64,000 nucleotides of DNA from Lachnospiraceae bacterium (GTDB lineage Bacteria > Bacillota > Clostridia > Lachnospirales > Lachnospiraceae), in NCBI GenBank assembly GCA_910573755.1, contig CAJTBO010000011.1:90630-154629 (forward strand), read 5' to 3'. Below, in pieces: positions 1 to 9,682 of the stretch. The notes under the pieces are model-generated. The model was not told where the DNA came from. It saw only the letters and a list, made by a program, of their open reading frames with translations, and did no database searches. Positions within the stretch are counted from its first letter, which is position 1. The number at the start of each line of letters is the position of its first letter. Made by a program: the position numbers and the translations under genes.

Positions 1-33
1 CACACTACAGCCAATTAATATAATCTTTTTCAT
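1..33 (-). CDS. Partial CDS, N-terminus only (cut by window edge)
   Basis: An ATG at positions 33-31 on the minus strand is preceded by GGAG at a good distance (GGAGCCGGAT-ATG). The 11 visible codons read MKKIILIGCSV, a hydrophobic beta-strand start like that of many nucleotide-binding proteins. The rest lies outside the window, so no function is assigned. Confidence 0.4.
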   Translation of the reverse strand, partial: MKKIILIGCSV

Positions 34-105
34 ATCCGGCTCCTGTCAATGCGTTTACGCAATACAAAACAATGTTTACACTTTACACATATTATTACAT
101 ATTAA

Positions 106-137
106 TCAGGAAAGCCGAATTTATTCAACTTTCCTGA
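106..137 (-). terminator. Hairpin downstream of the surface protein gene
   Basis: TCAGGAAAG (106-114) pairs perfectly with CTTTCCTGA (129-137) around a 14-nt loop, just after the stop codon of the surface protein. On the minus strand it is followed only by a T/A-rich stretch, not a clean T-tract, so it is a moderate terminator candidate. Confidence 0.55.
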
Positions 138-146
138 TCAACTATC

Positions 147-3100
147 TTACGCCAATTCCGGACGTACTTTTTTATCTTTCTTCAGGAAGAGCACTGCCGA
201 AAACAGTCCTAATCCTATCGCCAAAAACCACTTCGGATGAATCGCATCACCTGTCTTAGGCGTTATATCATAAGCACCTTCTGAAAGGTTTGCCGTATCC
301 ACATAAACAGTATATGGCGAGAAGTGTGTTGCTGTAAACGTCACACACGGCACCCCGTTTACTGTCGTAAATCTGGGATTTAATTTATCCAGATTATTTC
401 CGCCGGTCACTGCTCCTACCTTATTATTTCCGCCATACTGCCGCAACTCATCCGGTATCGGCAGAGTAATAGTCACGGAAAGTCCCGCAGTGTCTGTTAC
501 TTTTGTTGTTCCGGTTTCATCGTACAATGAAATATCCATAGCGAAATAGTGAATATTGCTAAGATCACCATACTCATTTCTGAGCGCTTCCGCTACTGCC
601 ATAGTTGCCTGCCCGTCCTCCGTCACTTTTATGACAAAATTATCCGTTGAACCGTTTACCGTTGCCGATGCAACATTCGTATCAGAAATACCGGGCCTGC
701 TTACCTGTACGGAACTTCCGCTATTTTTGTTATCACTGCTGCTTCCATCACTCTTGCTCACTGAACCGGTATTGGATGCCGGAGATGAGGTTATCGTACC
801 CTGACCTCTCCTTGATGTGATCGCATTGCCGGTCTCACTCTTCACCCTGTAGTTGGCTGTAACTGTCAGGTTTTTCTTCGGCATCTTAAAGGTTGTCGCC
901 GCCATCGTCTTGCTGGCAAATGTTGTATCACTTTCTGATGACGTCCAGTTATAAAATGCATACCCGGTATTCGGTTCAAAAGCTGCTATTACTACAGTAG
1001 TGCCTTCCTCATAATCGCCGGAACCTGATCCGTTTACAACTGTAAGTGTATATCGTTCCTTATTAGAGTTGCTGCTGTTATTACCATTATTGCCGTTGTT
1101 ACCATTATTTCCGTTATTTCCGTTATTTCCGTTATTTCCATTATTTCCCGGGTTATTGGGGTCATTCGGATTGTTGGGATTATTGGGGTCATTTGGATTA
1201 TTCCCACTCTGATCTCCACCACCATTTCCATTATAACTAGCCATAAACGTCACATTACAAGTAATCGGATCATAAGGACTTACTCCCTGAGGATCAGATA
1301 TCCATCCTCTAAACGCCGCGCCTGGGTTCTGTGCTGAAGTCGGTGTCTGTGGAACAGGTGCCCTTTTACCACTTAATACATCTTCCTCCGTAATAACCGT
1401 CAGATTATCATTCACAAACCTTACATGGTAATAAATCACTTCATCAGAGAATGTTGCTGTTACATAATTTGTCTCTTTACTTGCAATTTCATAATCACCA
1501 GGAATCCATTCTACAAAAACCATCTCTGCAAATTCAGGATATTTTTCAAAATATGCAGCCCATTCCTCCTCTGTAGGCGGCTCTACTTCTTCACCCTCTT
1601 CATTGCGGCGCTCTGCGATTACATGCCCGTTTCGATCCTGAAAGATAGTGGTACAGGTTCTTCCGATCACATTATCAGAAATAACCCAATTGTATTTTTT
1701 ATTTGTTTCGGCAAGAATTGCTGCCGTACTTCCGTCCATCGTCTCGACTTCCACGCCGTCCTTCACATGTCCGTTATCATCAGTATCATAAAATGCATAG
1801 TTCGCAAAAGATGTCAGCATATTCGGAACACGCAATATATGAAGCGCAGTATCCTTAAAAGCATAATCGTCAACTATGACACAAGTAGACGGAAGCTTAG
1901 CATCCCTCAGATTCGTGGCATCACTAAAACAGAACCGCGGAATTGTTCTTACATTAGATGAATTAAGTTCCACCGAATCAAGTCCGGTACAGTTCATAAA
2001 AGCCTCTTCAGCGATGCTACTGATTCCTGCCATCTCTTCTGCCACTAATCTCGAAGAACCAACACCTCCCGAAACACCTCTTGCCTCAAGACATTGTACA
2101 ACGGAATCTTTCGCTCCGTCTTTCAAGCCGTAAATAATACCTTTGTCACACAGGAAATTATCTCCCTGATTCGATTCATTATAAATCCCGTCCAAAGGCT
2201 CCTCGCCCACAAATCTGACTTCCGTTAACTTCTTATCTGCTGCAAAAGGTCTTTTCCCCATTTCAACAGTAGTATTTGGAAGTTTCACAGTCGTCAATTT
2301 AGGACAATGTGCAAATGCATAATTGCCGATACTCTCTCCGCCTTCTGCTTCAGAAGAATACATCTCTACAGAGTTCAGATTTTCACAGCCATAAAACGTA
2401 TAAGGTTCCAAAGCTTCAATATCATTCATTACGATACTGCGAATGGACTGGTTTGCCTGAAGATCGGGTCTTGATCCTTTATCCCACAACGCCGCAGGTA
2501 TATCGATAGGCCTATTGCTTAAATCATTCAATGTAGTTTTATCGGTAGTAGTTTCTTCATCTGCCTTTGAAAAAAGTCCGCTCCTAATACTTTGAATACC
2601 GGACGGCAATACAATATCATAAGCCGATCTGAACACTTTCAATGCATCTTCCGAAAGAGTAGTCGGTAAAGTTCCGCCTGGATTAGCCTCTGTTCCATCA
2701 CCTTCATACGCTTGAACCATCTTTTTGATTTCTTCATTGATAGTATCATCCGTATAAATAGGACTATTCATTTCAAGCAAAGCTTTCCTTAAAGTCTTAT
2801 AATAATCATCTGTTTCATCTTTTCCCAAACCCGCCCCTGCCCAGGCAATGTCAGTAGTTGGTATCTTCCACACTTCACGCTTATCCGTTTTAGGATTATA
2901 CTTTACATGAATATTCGTACCATCACTGGAACAGAAATCAATATATGCCGTATCCTGACTGGCGTTATTATAGTTATTTTCTTTCTGCATCACATACATA
3001 AATGGCACAGAATCAATATCTATCTTTCCGTAAAACGTCAACGGAATAATTTGCGCGTTTGACCCTTCCTGCGTCTTGAACGCATCTTTTCCGATAAACT

Positions 3101-5198
3101 CGATGCGGTTATCTTCTTCAAATATAACCTCCTCCAGCTTCCTGCAGCCTTTAAACGCATTATCCCCAATTGAAATAATCGTATTGGGAATCGTAATAGA
3201 TTTTAAAGAATCATTTCCCTGCCCGTTATGGCTGAACTCACTTCCAATCGTTTTCACATCATGGGGTCCAATCGTTTTCTCTATAACAACCGTTTCAGGT
3301 TCTCCCTTAGTAACACCAAGCCATAACAGTTCTCCGTTAGAATCTACCTGATAATTATATTCCGTAACTATATTATCCTTATTGGGAGAACCGTCCGGAT
3401 TCAACTCATATTCCCTGATTATCTTTTCATACCGATCCTCATTCCTATATTTAAACGCAAAAGCCTCTTTTGTCGTAAGATTATGTATCTGACAGTTTTG
3501 TGTACCATTATTTCCAATAAAATAAAACTTCTCGCTTACATCATCCTTAAATTCTTCCGGTCCATATTTATATTCGTCACTCCCCGCCTCATATTTAAAA
3601 GTAGTATTATTATTCAACACATCAATGCACTCTAAAGAGGAACAGCCTTTGAAATTAGAAAAACTAATATCTGTAATAGTCGGATTATCCGGCATCACTA
3701 CTTCTTTTAACGATATATTCCCTTCAAAATTAGACTGCCCCATCTTCGTCAGGCTTTTAGGCAGTTCCACCGCTGCCAGACTGCTGCAGTTTTTAAAAAC
3801 TCCGCTGCCTATCTCCGTCAGGTTTGCAGCCCCTGTAAAATCCACAGAAGCTAAACCGAAACAATCCAGAAAAGCATCGTCACATATCATAGTAGTACCC
3901 ACTGGTACAGTAAAACTCTGCAGGCTTCCGCACTTCTCAAAAATAGAATTGGAAAGTTTCGTAAGCGGTGCATTGGATTCCAGCGAAAAAGTTGTCATAC
4001 TGCTGCAGTTCGCAAAAGCATGATGTCCAATTGCCGTAATTGTAGATTTTCCGGTAAATGTTACCGACTGCAGCGAAGAACAGTTATAAAAAGAATAATC
4101 TGCTATCGCAACCAAAGTTTCCGGAAGGCTTACAGTACGCATCATCTGTCCGGAAGGAAAAAATGTTTCAGCGCCCCTCTTACCCGGAGCAAGCTGCAGT
4201 TTATTATTATTTGCACTGTCATATTCTGTCCGCTGGTCAGAAATATAACCTACTTTTGCATTGACAAGCCAGTCCTTATCATTATTTGGTATATTAAAAA
4301 CAAGATAGCTCCCAGCGTCGACATAAGTATGCTCCTTATCAGTTATAAATGTATCCCATTGCGTGCCCGCAGGCAAGGTAGGCATTTGATAAAACCTCAG
4401 ATTTTCCGGACTGGGTTTGCTGCCGCCTCCTGGAATAGGATAATTGATAGCATCATTATACAAATATCGCTGTACGGAATCCTTATTCCATGTATCCTCT
4501 TCGCCCTGCCTGCATGGCACAAAATAATAATCCCAGTAGCGTACAGTCTGCTCCCACTGACTTGTCGCCTCATTAAAACTAACGCTTGCCCCGGGCGACG
4601 GATAATTTCTATTTTTATCTTCCAGTTCAAAATTTACAGATTCTGATGCCCATTGTCCCCAACCAGCATTATCCCCTGGAGTAGGATCATCCTTGCTGCC
4701 GGATAGAGACCTCACTGCCGTAACTACCCTGAGCATTTTATAATAAAGGACTTCCCCATCCTGATTAGCCGCGGCAAAAGCTCTGGAAGAACCATCTGTA
4801 GTCGTATACTGGATATACGCGTTTACCGTCTCCGGAATAACCAGATCCGTCATATGGGGACCGGCTTCACAATTCAACAGTACTGCCATTCTGCCATATT
4901 CGTTCGACTGCATATAAGCAAACGTAAACCGGCTGTCTTCAGATGCATAAATATTATCAGCACCATCCACCTCCGGTATGATAAAATCCGCGCCCGTCCC
5001 CGACACCACACTATTCACCAATGGATTTGCGGGGGGCTCATCGATTGCAGCATATGCACTAATGCCGTCTGCCGCAGCCGCCTCCGGCACCGGAATCGCT
5101 GCCACCGTAATCGCAGAAATCAAAAGCATCACCGCCGATGTCTTTCTGATACGCCGCCGCATCTTTCTGTCCAGTTTCTTTTTTCCTTTTCCAAACAT
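147..5198 (-). CDS. Giant BspA-like leucine-rich-repeat surface protein with sorting signal
   Basis: A 1683-aa secreted, wall-anchored protein. A basic start is followed by a hydrophobic signal segment (about residues 22-44, ending near AAAADG). LRR_5/BspA-type repeats (patterns such as YSFYNCSSLQSVTF and AFANCSSMTTF) occur in clusters from about residue 360 to 560, 650 to 700 and 930 to 1130. Two InlB B-repeat-like domains follow, separated by a low-complexity Asn/Pro/Gly linker (about 1350-1400) encoded by short DNA repeats near 1090-1210. The C-terminus has ITPKTGD, a hydrophobic helix and a basic tail (KKDKK), which is a cell-wall sorting signal. TPKTG resembles the (S/P)PxTG motifs cleaved by clostridial class B sortases, and such a sortase is encoded 112 bp upstream. 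The RBS is AGAAGGTGG. An adhesion or host-contact role is an inference from the family; the ligand is unknown. Confidence 0.9.
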   Translation of the reverse strand: MFGKGKKKLDRKMRRRIRKTSAVMLLISAITVAAIPVPEAAAADGISAYAAIDEPPANPLVNSVVSGTGADFIIPEVDGADNIYASEDSRFTFAYMQSNEYGRMAVLLNCEAGPHMTDLVIPETVNAYIQYTTTDGSSRAFAAANQDGEVLYYKMLRVVTAVRSLSGSKDDPTPGDNAGWGQWASESVNFELEDKNRNYPSPGASVSFNEATSQWEQTVRYWDYYFVPCRQGEEDTWNKDSVQRYLYNDAINYPIPGGGSKPSPENLRFYQMPTLPAGTQWDTFITDKEHTYVDAGSYLVFNIPNNDKDWLVNAKVGYISDQRTEYDSANNNKLQLAPGKRGAETFFPSGQMMRTVSLPETLVAIADYSFYNCSSLQSVTFTGKSTITAIGHHAFANCSSMTTFSLESNAPLTKLSNSIFEKCGSLQSFTVPVGTTMICDDAFLDCFGLASVDFTGAANLTEIGSGVFKNCSSLAAVELPKSLTKMGQSNFEGNISLKEVVMPDNPTITDISFSNFKGCSSLECIDVLNNNTTFKYEAGSDEYKYGPEEFKDDVSEKFYFIGNNGTQNCQIHNLTTKEAFAFKYRNEDRYEKIIREYELNPDGSPNKDNIVTEYNYQVDSNGELLWLGVTKGEPETVVIEKTIGPHDVKTIGSEFSHNGQGNDSLKSITIPNTIISIGDNAFKGCRKLEEVIFEEDNRIEFIGKDAFKTQEGSNAQIIPLTFYGKIDIDSVPFMYVMQKENNYNNASQDTAYIDFCSSDGTNIHVKYNPKTDKREVWKIPTTDIAWAGAGLGKDETDDYYKTLRKALLEMNSPIYTDDTINEEIKKMVQAYEGDGTEANPGGTLPTTLSEDALKVFRSAYDIVLPSGIQSIRSGLFSKADEETTTDKTTLNDLSNRPIDIPAALWDKGSRPDLQANQSIRSIVMNDIEALEPYTFYGCENLNSVEMYSSEAEGGESIGNYAFAHCPKLTTVKLPNTTVEMGKRPFAADKKLTEVRFVGEEPLDGIYNESNQGDNFLCDKGIIYGLKDGAKDSVVQCLEARGVSGGVGSSRLVAEEMAGISSIAEEAFMNCTGLDSVELNSSNVRTIPRFCFSDATNLRDAKLPSTCVIVDDYAFKDTALHILRVPNMLTSFANYAFYDTDDNGHVKDGVEVETMDGSTAAILAETNKKYNWVISDNVIGRTCTTIFQDRNGHVIAERRNEEGEEVEPPTEEEWAAYFEKYPEFAEMVFVEWIPGDYEIASKETNYVTATFSDEVIYYHVRFVNDNLTVITEEDVLSGKRAPVPQTPTSAQNPGAAFRGWISDPQGVSPYDPITCNVTFMASYNGNGGGDQSGNNPNDPNNPNNPNDPNNPGNNGNNGNNGNNGNNGNNGNNGNNSSNSNKERYTLTVVNGSGSGDYEEGTTVVIAAFEPNTGYAFYNWTSSESDTTFASKTMAATTFKMPKKNLTVTANYRVKSETGNAITSRRGQGTITSSPASNTGSVSKSDGSSSDNKNSGSSVQVSRPGISDTNVASATVNGSTDNFVIKVTEDGQATMAVAEALRNEYGDLSNIHYFAMDISLYDETGTTKVTDTAGLSVTITLPIPDELRQYGGNNKVGAVTGGNNLDKLNPRFTTVNGVPCVTFTATHFSPYTVYVDTANLSEGAYDITPKTGDAIHPKWFLAIGLGLFSAVLFLKKDKKVRPELA

Positions 5199-5310
5199 AA
5201 AAATCCACCTTCTTCTGTCATTTTATGACGTTCAGGGTAAAAGTTTCACCCCTTGTTATCTATGTACTGCTTCGTATTCTGCAATTTTGCAGACATATCA
5301 CTTATTTATC

Positions 5311-6168
5311 TTATGCAATCTTCACACCGACGACCACAAACCTTCCTTCCGCCCCCTGTGAACGGTCACAGGTGGAAAGTGTTACCAGTTCGTCCCCATA
5401 GACAGGCGTAATCCCTGTATTATACAGGGACATCTCCGCCATCGCCGCTATATTGGAATTAAACTCCGCTTCTGAATTGACATCGATAAACTGATAATAT
5501 TTAAAAGCCACTTCATCTTCCGGCAACACCTGTGCCTGAAATGCATAAGCAACCTGATAAGTCCCCTTTTCATAAATCGTATCAAACTGGAAAGTCTGAT
5601 GCTCCTGATAAAAGGACTCATCGGCATATTTATCAAGCTGTCCGAACATGGCGCCTGATTTCATGTGATGCCCGTATATGATCAGATTCGTGGAACGGTC
5701 TATCACATCACAATCTTTATCCATGAAAATACAACCATTCTTGTCATAATTCTGTCCGAAATCATGATCCAGATAATACTCGTTATCCACGGTCTGCATA
5801 ACAGGGTAATCAATATCTATATCGGCTATTTTTACCCATCCGATTAGCCTTTTGTTGATATTATATAAACTTTCATACTCGGGAAGAATATCCGGCACTT
5901 CTACATCGCCCGTTGTCCTGTGTATTACCAGTTCGTCTTTTTTGTCACCCGGCTTTTTTCTGCTCTCTTCTTTCATCTGCGCCCATTTTCCGCTCTCGTC
6001 CTGGGTCTTCCGATTCATATAAGTATATACAGAAAAATAGCCGATACAACCGGTCGCCAGAACTATGCAAAGCCCTATCAGCCTCTTTCTTCTCTTTTCC
6101 CGCTTCTCAAGCTCCCTGATCACGGCAGCTTTCAGCTTTTCATCTTCTATATCCTGCAGTCTGCCCAT
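5311..6168 (-). CDS. srtB: Class B sortase
   Basis: A 285-aa membrane-anchored transpeptidase that would cleave a sorting signal and attach the protein to peptidoglycan. Visible parts are an N-terminal membrane segment (about residues 30-48), the class B signature around IGWVKIADIDIDYPVMQ, the catalytic His in IIYGHHMKSG, the catalytic Cys in TLSTCD, and the Arg a few residues later (EGRFVVVG). The second ATG (6168) is chosen because AGGAG sits 6 nt upstream; an ATG at 6186 has its purine run touching the start codon. The gene lies directly upstream of the LRR surface protein on the same strand, so that protein is the likely substrate. Clostridioides difficile SrtB accepts (S/P)PxTG motifs, which suits the TPKTG signal here. 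Confidence 0.93.
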   Translation of the reverse strand: MGRLQDIEDEKLKAAVIRELEKREKRRKRLIGLCIVLATGCIGYFSVYTYMNRKTQDESGKWAQMKEESRKKPGDKKDELVIHRTTGDVEVPDILPEYESLYNINKRLIGWVKIADIDIDYPVMQTVDNEYYLDHDFGQNYDKNGCIFMDKDCDVIDRSTNLIIYGHHMKSGAMFGQLDKYADESFYQEHQTFQFDTIYEKGTYQVAYAFQAQVLPEDEVAFKYYQFIDVNSEAEFNSNIAAMAEMSLYNTGITPVYGDELVTLSTCDRSQGAEGRFVVVGVKIA

Positions 6169-6219
6169 CTTAATCTCCTGTCCCATCTCCCCCCGGACGC
6201 ACTACTGCCTATTTCTTTT

Positions 6220-6247
6220 ATTTTACTATATCTTGCACGAAATGCAA
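6220..6247 (-). promoter_or_regulatory. Putative sigma-A promoter for sortase gene
   Basis: On the minus strand TTGCAT (6247-6242), 16-bp spacer, TAAAAT (6225-6220), about 50 bp upstream of the sortase start. The spacer contains TTTCGTGCAA, so the -35 region overlaps a small inverted repeat (TTGCA..TGCAA). Confidence 0.5.
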
Positions 6248-6406
6248 GTGTTTTTACCACATCTGGTAAACTAATTCTTTCCATTCCTGCTCTTTTCGCA
6301 TCCAAATATCCGTTCTGGTAACTGCTAATATTTAGGCTCTCCATATAAAAAGCACTGAATTCCATGACCCAATGCTTTTATATTGCGGATATTTTCCGCC
6401 TGCTCG

Positions 6407-7402
6407 TCAAACTGCCCGCCTCTTAAACATACTCAAATATTTCTCCGCCTCCTCTACAGATATATCCAGCTTATTCTGCAGCCTCTCCATGATCTCATTT
6501 TCAGGTATCCCAAACTCATATCCCATCTCCACGATTTCCTCGGCTCTTCCCTCTATCTTTCCTTCTATCTTTCCTTCTATCTTTCCTTCTATCTTTCCTT
6601 CGGTCCTTCCTTCTTCCTTCATATCCTCAAACGCCTTACACATGTCAAACTCTCCTTTCTCCAATTCATTATCTCCTACATTGGGAATCTCTTTTATATT
6701 GGTAAGATGCACCAGCAGCGCCTTTGCCTCGGCACTCAGGCTTCCATAGTTCTCCCTGTTTTCCCTTAATTTCTCCTTCAATTTCTCTTTATCTCCTGAA
6801 TATCTCAAAAACTCAAAAAATGACTGCAGTTCCGAATGGAACTGGCTAAAATCATCATACTCATGATAATCAAACACATTTAACCGGTAATTCGATATAA
6901 ACGGCAGGATCTTTTCCTCATTTCCCTCCACATCCAGAAGATCATAAAGAGTTTTTGCCCCATCCCACGGCTTTTCTCTTCCATAATAAACAACGACCGT
7001 AATAACCGGAGTAAATTTCTCCTCTTTCCGCATGCCGGATATAAATTCATCTGCCGTCACGCTCCCGTTTTCCTGTTCCAGTTCTTTTTTTCGTTTTTTC
7101 CACTGTTTTTCATACGCCATACTCTCTGCCAGCATAGCCCGCAGTACCATATGGTAATCTACTTTTGTCTGATTTTCCACCGCAAATATCGCAAGGATCG
7201 TATTGCCATTCCACAGCCTGACCTTATCCCGAACCGTCTTTTTAACACCACCGCTCTGAATACTCCGCAGTTCCCCGTCCTGTTCCTTTAACGCCTGCGG
7301 CTTTACGACCTGCTCCCCCTGATAAAGAACGCCGTTTATCAGATCCGCAAAAATCTCTGCGTTTTCCAGATAATCGCTCTCATAGACATCCGGTTTTCCC
7401 AT
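6407..7402 (-). CDS. Rpn family recombination-promoting nuclease/putative transposase, copy 1
   Basis: A 331-aa protein of the Rpn/PD-(D/E)XK nuclease family that is abundant in Lachnospiraceae. The nuclease core is in the first 110 residues: RDKVRLWNG, then IFAVENQTKVDYHMVLRAM, which carries the E-x-Q signature. A charged helical region follows. The C-terminal part has a repeat block of four EGKI units flanked by EGRT and EGRA (encoded by a 12-bp DNA repeat near 6549-6605) and ends in a short helical domain. The RBS is AAGGGAGG, 9 nt before the ATG. The gene is a near-identical tandem partner of the one at 9822-10793. E. coli Rpn proteins promote RecA-independent recombination; the role here is inferred. 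Confidence 0.85.
   Translation of the reverse strand: MGKPDVYESDYLENAEIFADLINGVLYQGEQVVKPQALKEQDGELRSIQSGGVKKTVRDKVRLWNGNTILAIFAVENQTKVDYHMVLRAMLAESMAYEKQWKKRKKELEQENGSVTADEFISGMRKEEKFTPVITVVVYYGREKPWDGAKTLYDLLDVEGNEEKILPFISNYRLNVFDYHEYDDFSQFHSELQSFFEFLRYSGDKEKLKEKLRENRENYGSLSAEAKALLVHLTNIKEIPNVGDNELEKGEFDMCKAFEDMKEEGRTEGKIEGKIEGKIEGKIEGRAEEIVEMGYEFGIPENEIMERLQNKLDISVEEAEKYLSMFKRRAV
6549..6605 (-). repeat. 12-bp in-frame coding repeat (EGKI units)
   Basis: CCTTCTATCTTT is repeated about four times head to tail inside the first Rpn gene. The second Rpn gene (near 9967-9995) has only two EGKI units. The 24-bp difference accounts exactly for the 8-residue length difference (331 versus 323 aa), so this is a length-variable coding microsatellite. 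Confidence 0.85.
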
Positions 7403-7514
7403 GTCCCGTTTCCTCCCTTAATTCTTTTTTCATATAAGGGAGTCTTTTGATCTCACGAATGTGATTATGATAAGATATGCAAGAAATCTCAGAAATCCCC
7501 AGATATGTACCTTT

Positions 7515-7627
7515 ATACTACCGCAAACTGCTTCATTTTGCAATCATTTTCTTCTAAAGCCCGTTTCAAATTCTTTCGGACCTGCCACCAAATTTATATT
7601 TTAAATATATCCATTCCGCTCCGTTCT
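7515..7627 (+). repeat. 113-bp direct repeat, left copy (IS target duplication)
   Basis: The sequence from ATACTACCGC to CGCTCCGTTCT is present base for base at 9683-9795. The two copies bracket the IS exactly: they stop matching one base outside on either side. IS1634/IS1549-type elements are known for unusually long, variable target duplications, so this is read as the target site duplication. Confidence 0.85.
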
Positions 7628-7735
7628 CCTGAGTTCAGAAGTTTAAAACATAAAATAATCCAGCAATCCCTAGAGAATGCTGGAAATTTTTTGTCAATAT
7701 TTTGTATTTTATGCATGGCTTTGTATGGCTTTGTG

Positions 7736-7744
7736 TGATATAAT
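7736..7744 (+). promoter_or_regulatory. Extended -10 promoter of IS transposase
   Basis: TGATATAAT is a perfect TGn-TATAAT extended -10 element 25 bp before the transposase start. There is no convincing -35 at 17 bp, as expected for extended -10 promoters. The RBS is GGACGGAGG. Confidence 0.6.
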
Positions 7745-7768
7745 GGAACTATAGGACGGAGGTGTCAC

Positions 7769-9580
7769 ATGTATCTGCATAAATTAAAAAAGCCAAACGG
7801 AGATATCTATCTTTCCATAAAAGAAAAATACCATGTGCCGGGAAAGGGTGCCAGAGAAAAAACGGTTAAGAGCCTCGGCTATGTCAGTGAATTACAGAAA
7901 ACATATGAAGACCCCATTGTCTATTTTTCTCAAATGGCAGCAGAAATGACGGCTCAGAAAAAGAAAGAACAATCTGTACGGATTTTTATTGATACCACTG
8001 CCAAAATGTCCACAGATGTGGACGACGTAAAAAATGTAGGATATGGTGTTTTAAAAGAGCTTTATAAACAGCTTGAAATCGATAAGTTCTGGAACTGGAA
8101 GACGAGGAACCTTTCCATCAGGTATCATGTTGACCAGATTTTCAGGCTGCTTGTCTTCTCACGGATTCTTGCGCCCGCTTCAAAAAAGGGCACCTTTGAG
8201 GACAGGGGTTTTTACTTTGAAGACTTTAGGGATTTTTCCCTTGACGATGTCTACCATGCTTTAGATGTCATCTGTGCGAATAATGAAGCCCTCCAGAAAT
8301 GGATCTATGATCATTCCGGGAAAATATGCGGAAGGGACTTATCCGTTTCTTATTTTGACTGCACGAATTACTACTTTGACATCGGACGTTCTGATGTGGA
8401 TACTCTTGATGAGGAAGGCAGGCCTGTAGATAAAAACGGGAACTCTGTTCCAGCTAAATACAGGAAGCGCGGGCCTGAAAAAAACCACCGTCCCGATCCT
8501 ATCGTGGAAATGGGGCTGTTAATGGACAGAAATGGGATCCCCCTTGCTTTTGACCTGTTTCCCGGGAACGAATCCGAAAAGGTCCATATGAGGCCGGTCA
8601 TAAACCGTATAAAAAATGAATTCTCAGACAGCCGCATCATATTTGTCGCAGACCGTGGATTAAATACATCCGACAACATCTATTACCTTAACGGGGATAA
8701 TAAGGGCGATATAAATACCAGGGACGGATATGTTTACGGCCAGTCTGTCAGGGGCGCGGACGCAGAGTTCAAAGCCTGGGTTCTGGGCGGAAACTACGTT
8801 ACGGATAAGACCGTAGATGAGGATGGGAAAGAAATAACTTTTAAGCATAAATCAAGGATTCACCCCAAAGAACTGCATGTAAATGTAACAAAGCCAGGGC
8901 AGAAAAAGAAATCAAAGAAGACGGTATCCATAGACCAGAGACAAATGGCATACTATTCGGAAAAATACGCAAAGAAACAAAAGGCTGACAGGGAAGTGAT
9001 GATACAGAGGGCAAAAGACCTGATCAAACACCCAAAGAAATATGATAAGGTAACTTCTGCTGGTTCCGCTTCCTATGTCCTGAATATCTCTTTCAGCAAA
9101 GATACCGGCGAAATAGTGGAAGGAAAATCACTCGAACTTGACCTGGAAAAGATAAAAGAAGAAGAAAAGTATGACGGCTACTATTCTATCGTTACAAGCG
9201 AGTTAAAGATGTCAGATATGGAAATGAGGGAAATCTACCGGGGGCTCATCCGTATAGAAGACACCTTTAAGATATCAAAATCCGAATTTGCTTCCAGGCC
9301 TGTGTTCGTATGGACCAATGACCATATCGATGCCCACTTTACGACCTGCTTTACTGCACTCGTTCTGGTGCGGCTTCTTCAGGCAAAACTTGATAATAAA
9401 TATCCTGCAGGCAGGATCATAAAATCCCTTAAGGACTACTGCTGTGTTCCTCTTGATATGAATAACTATCAATTCACATATTTTGATGAAATACTTCAAT
9501 CCATAGGAAAAGCATTTGGTATGTCTCTGGATAATAAGTACAGAACCCGCCAGGAAATACAGAGACTTTTACGTTATTAA
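7769..9580 (+). CDS. IS1634 family transposase (DDE, IS4-like superfamily)
   Basis: A 603-aa transposase of full length for the family. The N-terminus has the family's typical opening (YLHKLKKPNGDIYLSI, then SLGYVSEL). The catalytic DDE core shows SYFDCTNYYFD (first Asp), IIFVADRGLNT (second Asp) and, near the C-terminus, YRGLIRIEDTFKISKS followed by RPVFVWTNDHIDAHF (Glu region and conserved His). A long insertion rich in Lys lies between the second Asp and the Glu. The frame is intact, so the element could be active. A copy with the same 5' end occurs at 63940. The A/T-rich codon use differs somewhat from the neighbouring GC-richer genes. Confidence 0.93.
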   Translation: MYLHKLKKPNGDIYLSIKEKYHVPGKGAREKTVKSLGYVSELQKTYEDPIVYFSQMAAEMTAQKKKEQSVRIFIDTTAKMSTDVDDVKNVGYGVLKELYKQLEIDKFWNWKTRNLSIRYHVDQIFRLLVFSRILAPASKKGTFEDRGFYFEDFRDFSLDDVYHALDVICANNEALQKWIYDHSGKICGRDLSVSYFDCTNYYFDIGRSDVDTLDEEGRPVDKNGNSVPAKYRKRGPEKNHRPDPIVEMGLLMDRNGIPLAFDLFPGNESEKVHMRPVINRIKNEFSDSRIIFVADRGLNTSDNIYYLNGDNKGDINTRDGYVYGQSVRGADAEFKAWVLGGNYVTDKTVDEDGKEITFKHKSRIHPKELHVNVTKPGQKKKSKKTVSIDQRQMAYYSEKYAKKQKADREVMIQRAKDLIKHPKKYDKVTSAGSASYVLNISFSKDTGEIVEGKSLELDLEKIKEEEKYDGYYSIVTSELKMSDMEMREIYRGLIRIEDTFKISKSEFASRPVFVWTNDHIDAHFTTCFTALVLVRLLQAKLDNKYPAGRIIKSLKDYCCVPLDMNNYQFTYFDEILQSIGKAFGMSLDNKYRTRQEIQRLLRY

Positions 9581-9629
9581 AAAAAATTTCTTACTTCAAA
9601 AAAGTTCCCATTACGCTATACAGAGAAAT

Positions 9630-9668
9630 CGGCGCAGCCCAGTGTTTATAAGGGTTACGCCGTTTTTG
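9630..9668 (+). terminator. Rho-independent terminator inside IS right end
   Basis: CGGCG-c-AGCCC pairs with GGGTT-a-CGCCG around an 11-nt loop and is followed by TTTTTG. It ends transposase transcription about 15 bp before the IS boundary. Confidence 0.75.
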
Positions 9669-9682
9669 CTTCAAAACTTGAG

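Larger units (their letters stand above)
7628..9682 (+). mobile_element. Complete IS1634-family insertion sequence (about 2055 bp)
   Basis: The boundaries are set by the 113-bp direct repeats. The ends are imperfect inverted repeats: the left end CCTGAGTTCAGAAG aligns without gaps to the complement of the right end CTCAAGTTTTGAAG, with AGTT and GAAG conserved. The element holds one transposase gene, its own extended -10 promoter, a short hairpin near the left end (CCAGCA..TGCTGG) and a rho-independent terminator just inside the right end. A second copy begins at 63799. It is inserted in the upstream region of Rpn copy 1, between the two Rpn genes. Confidence 0.88.
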
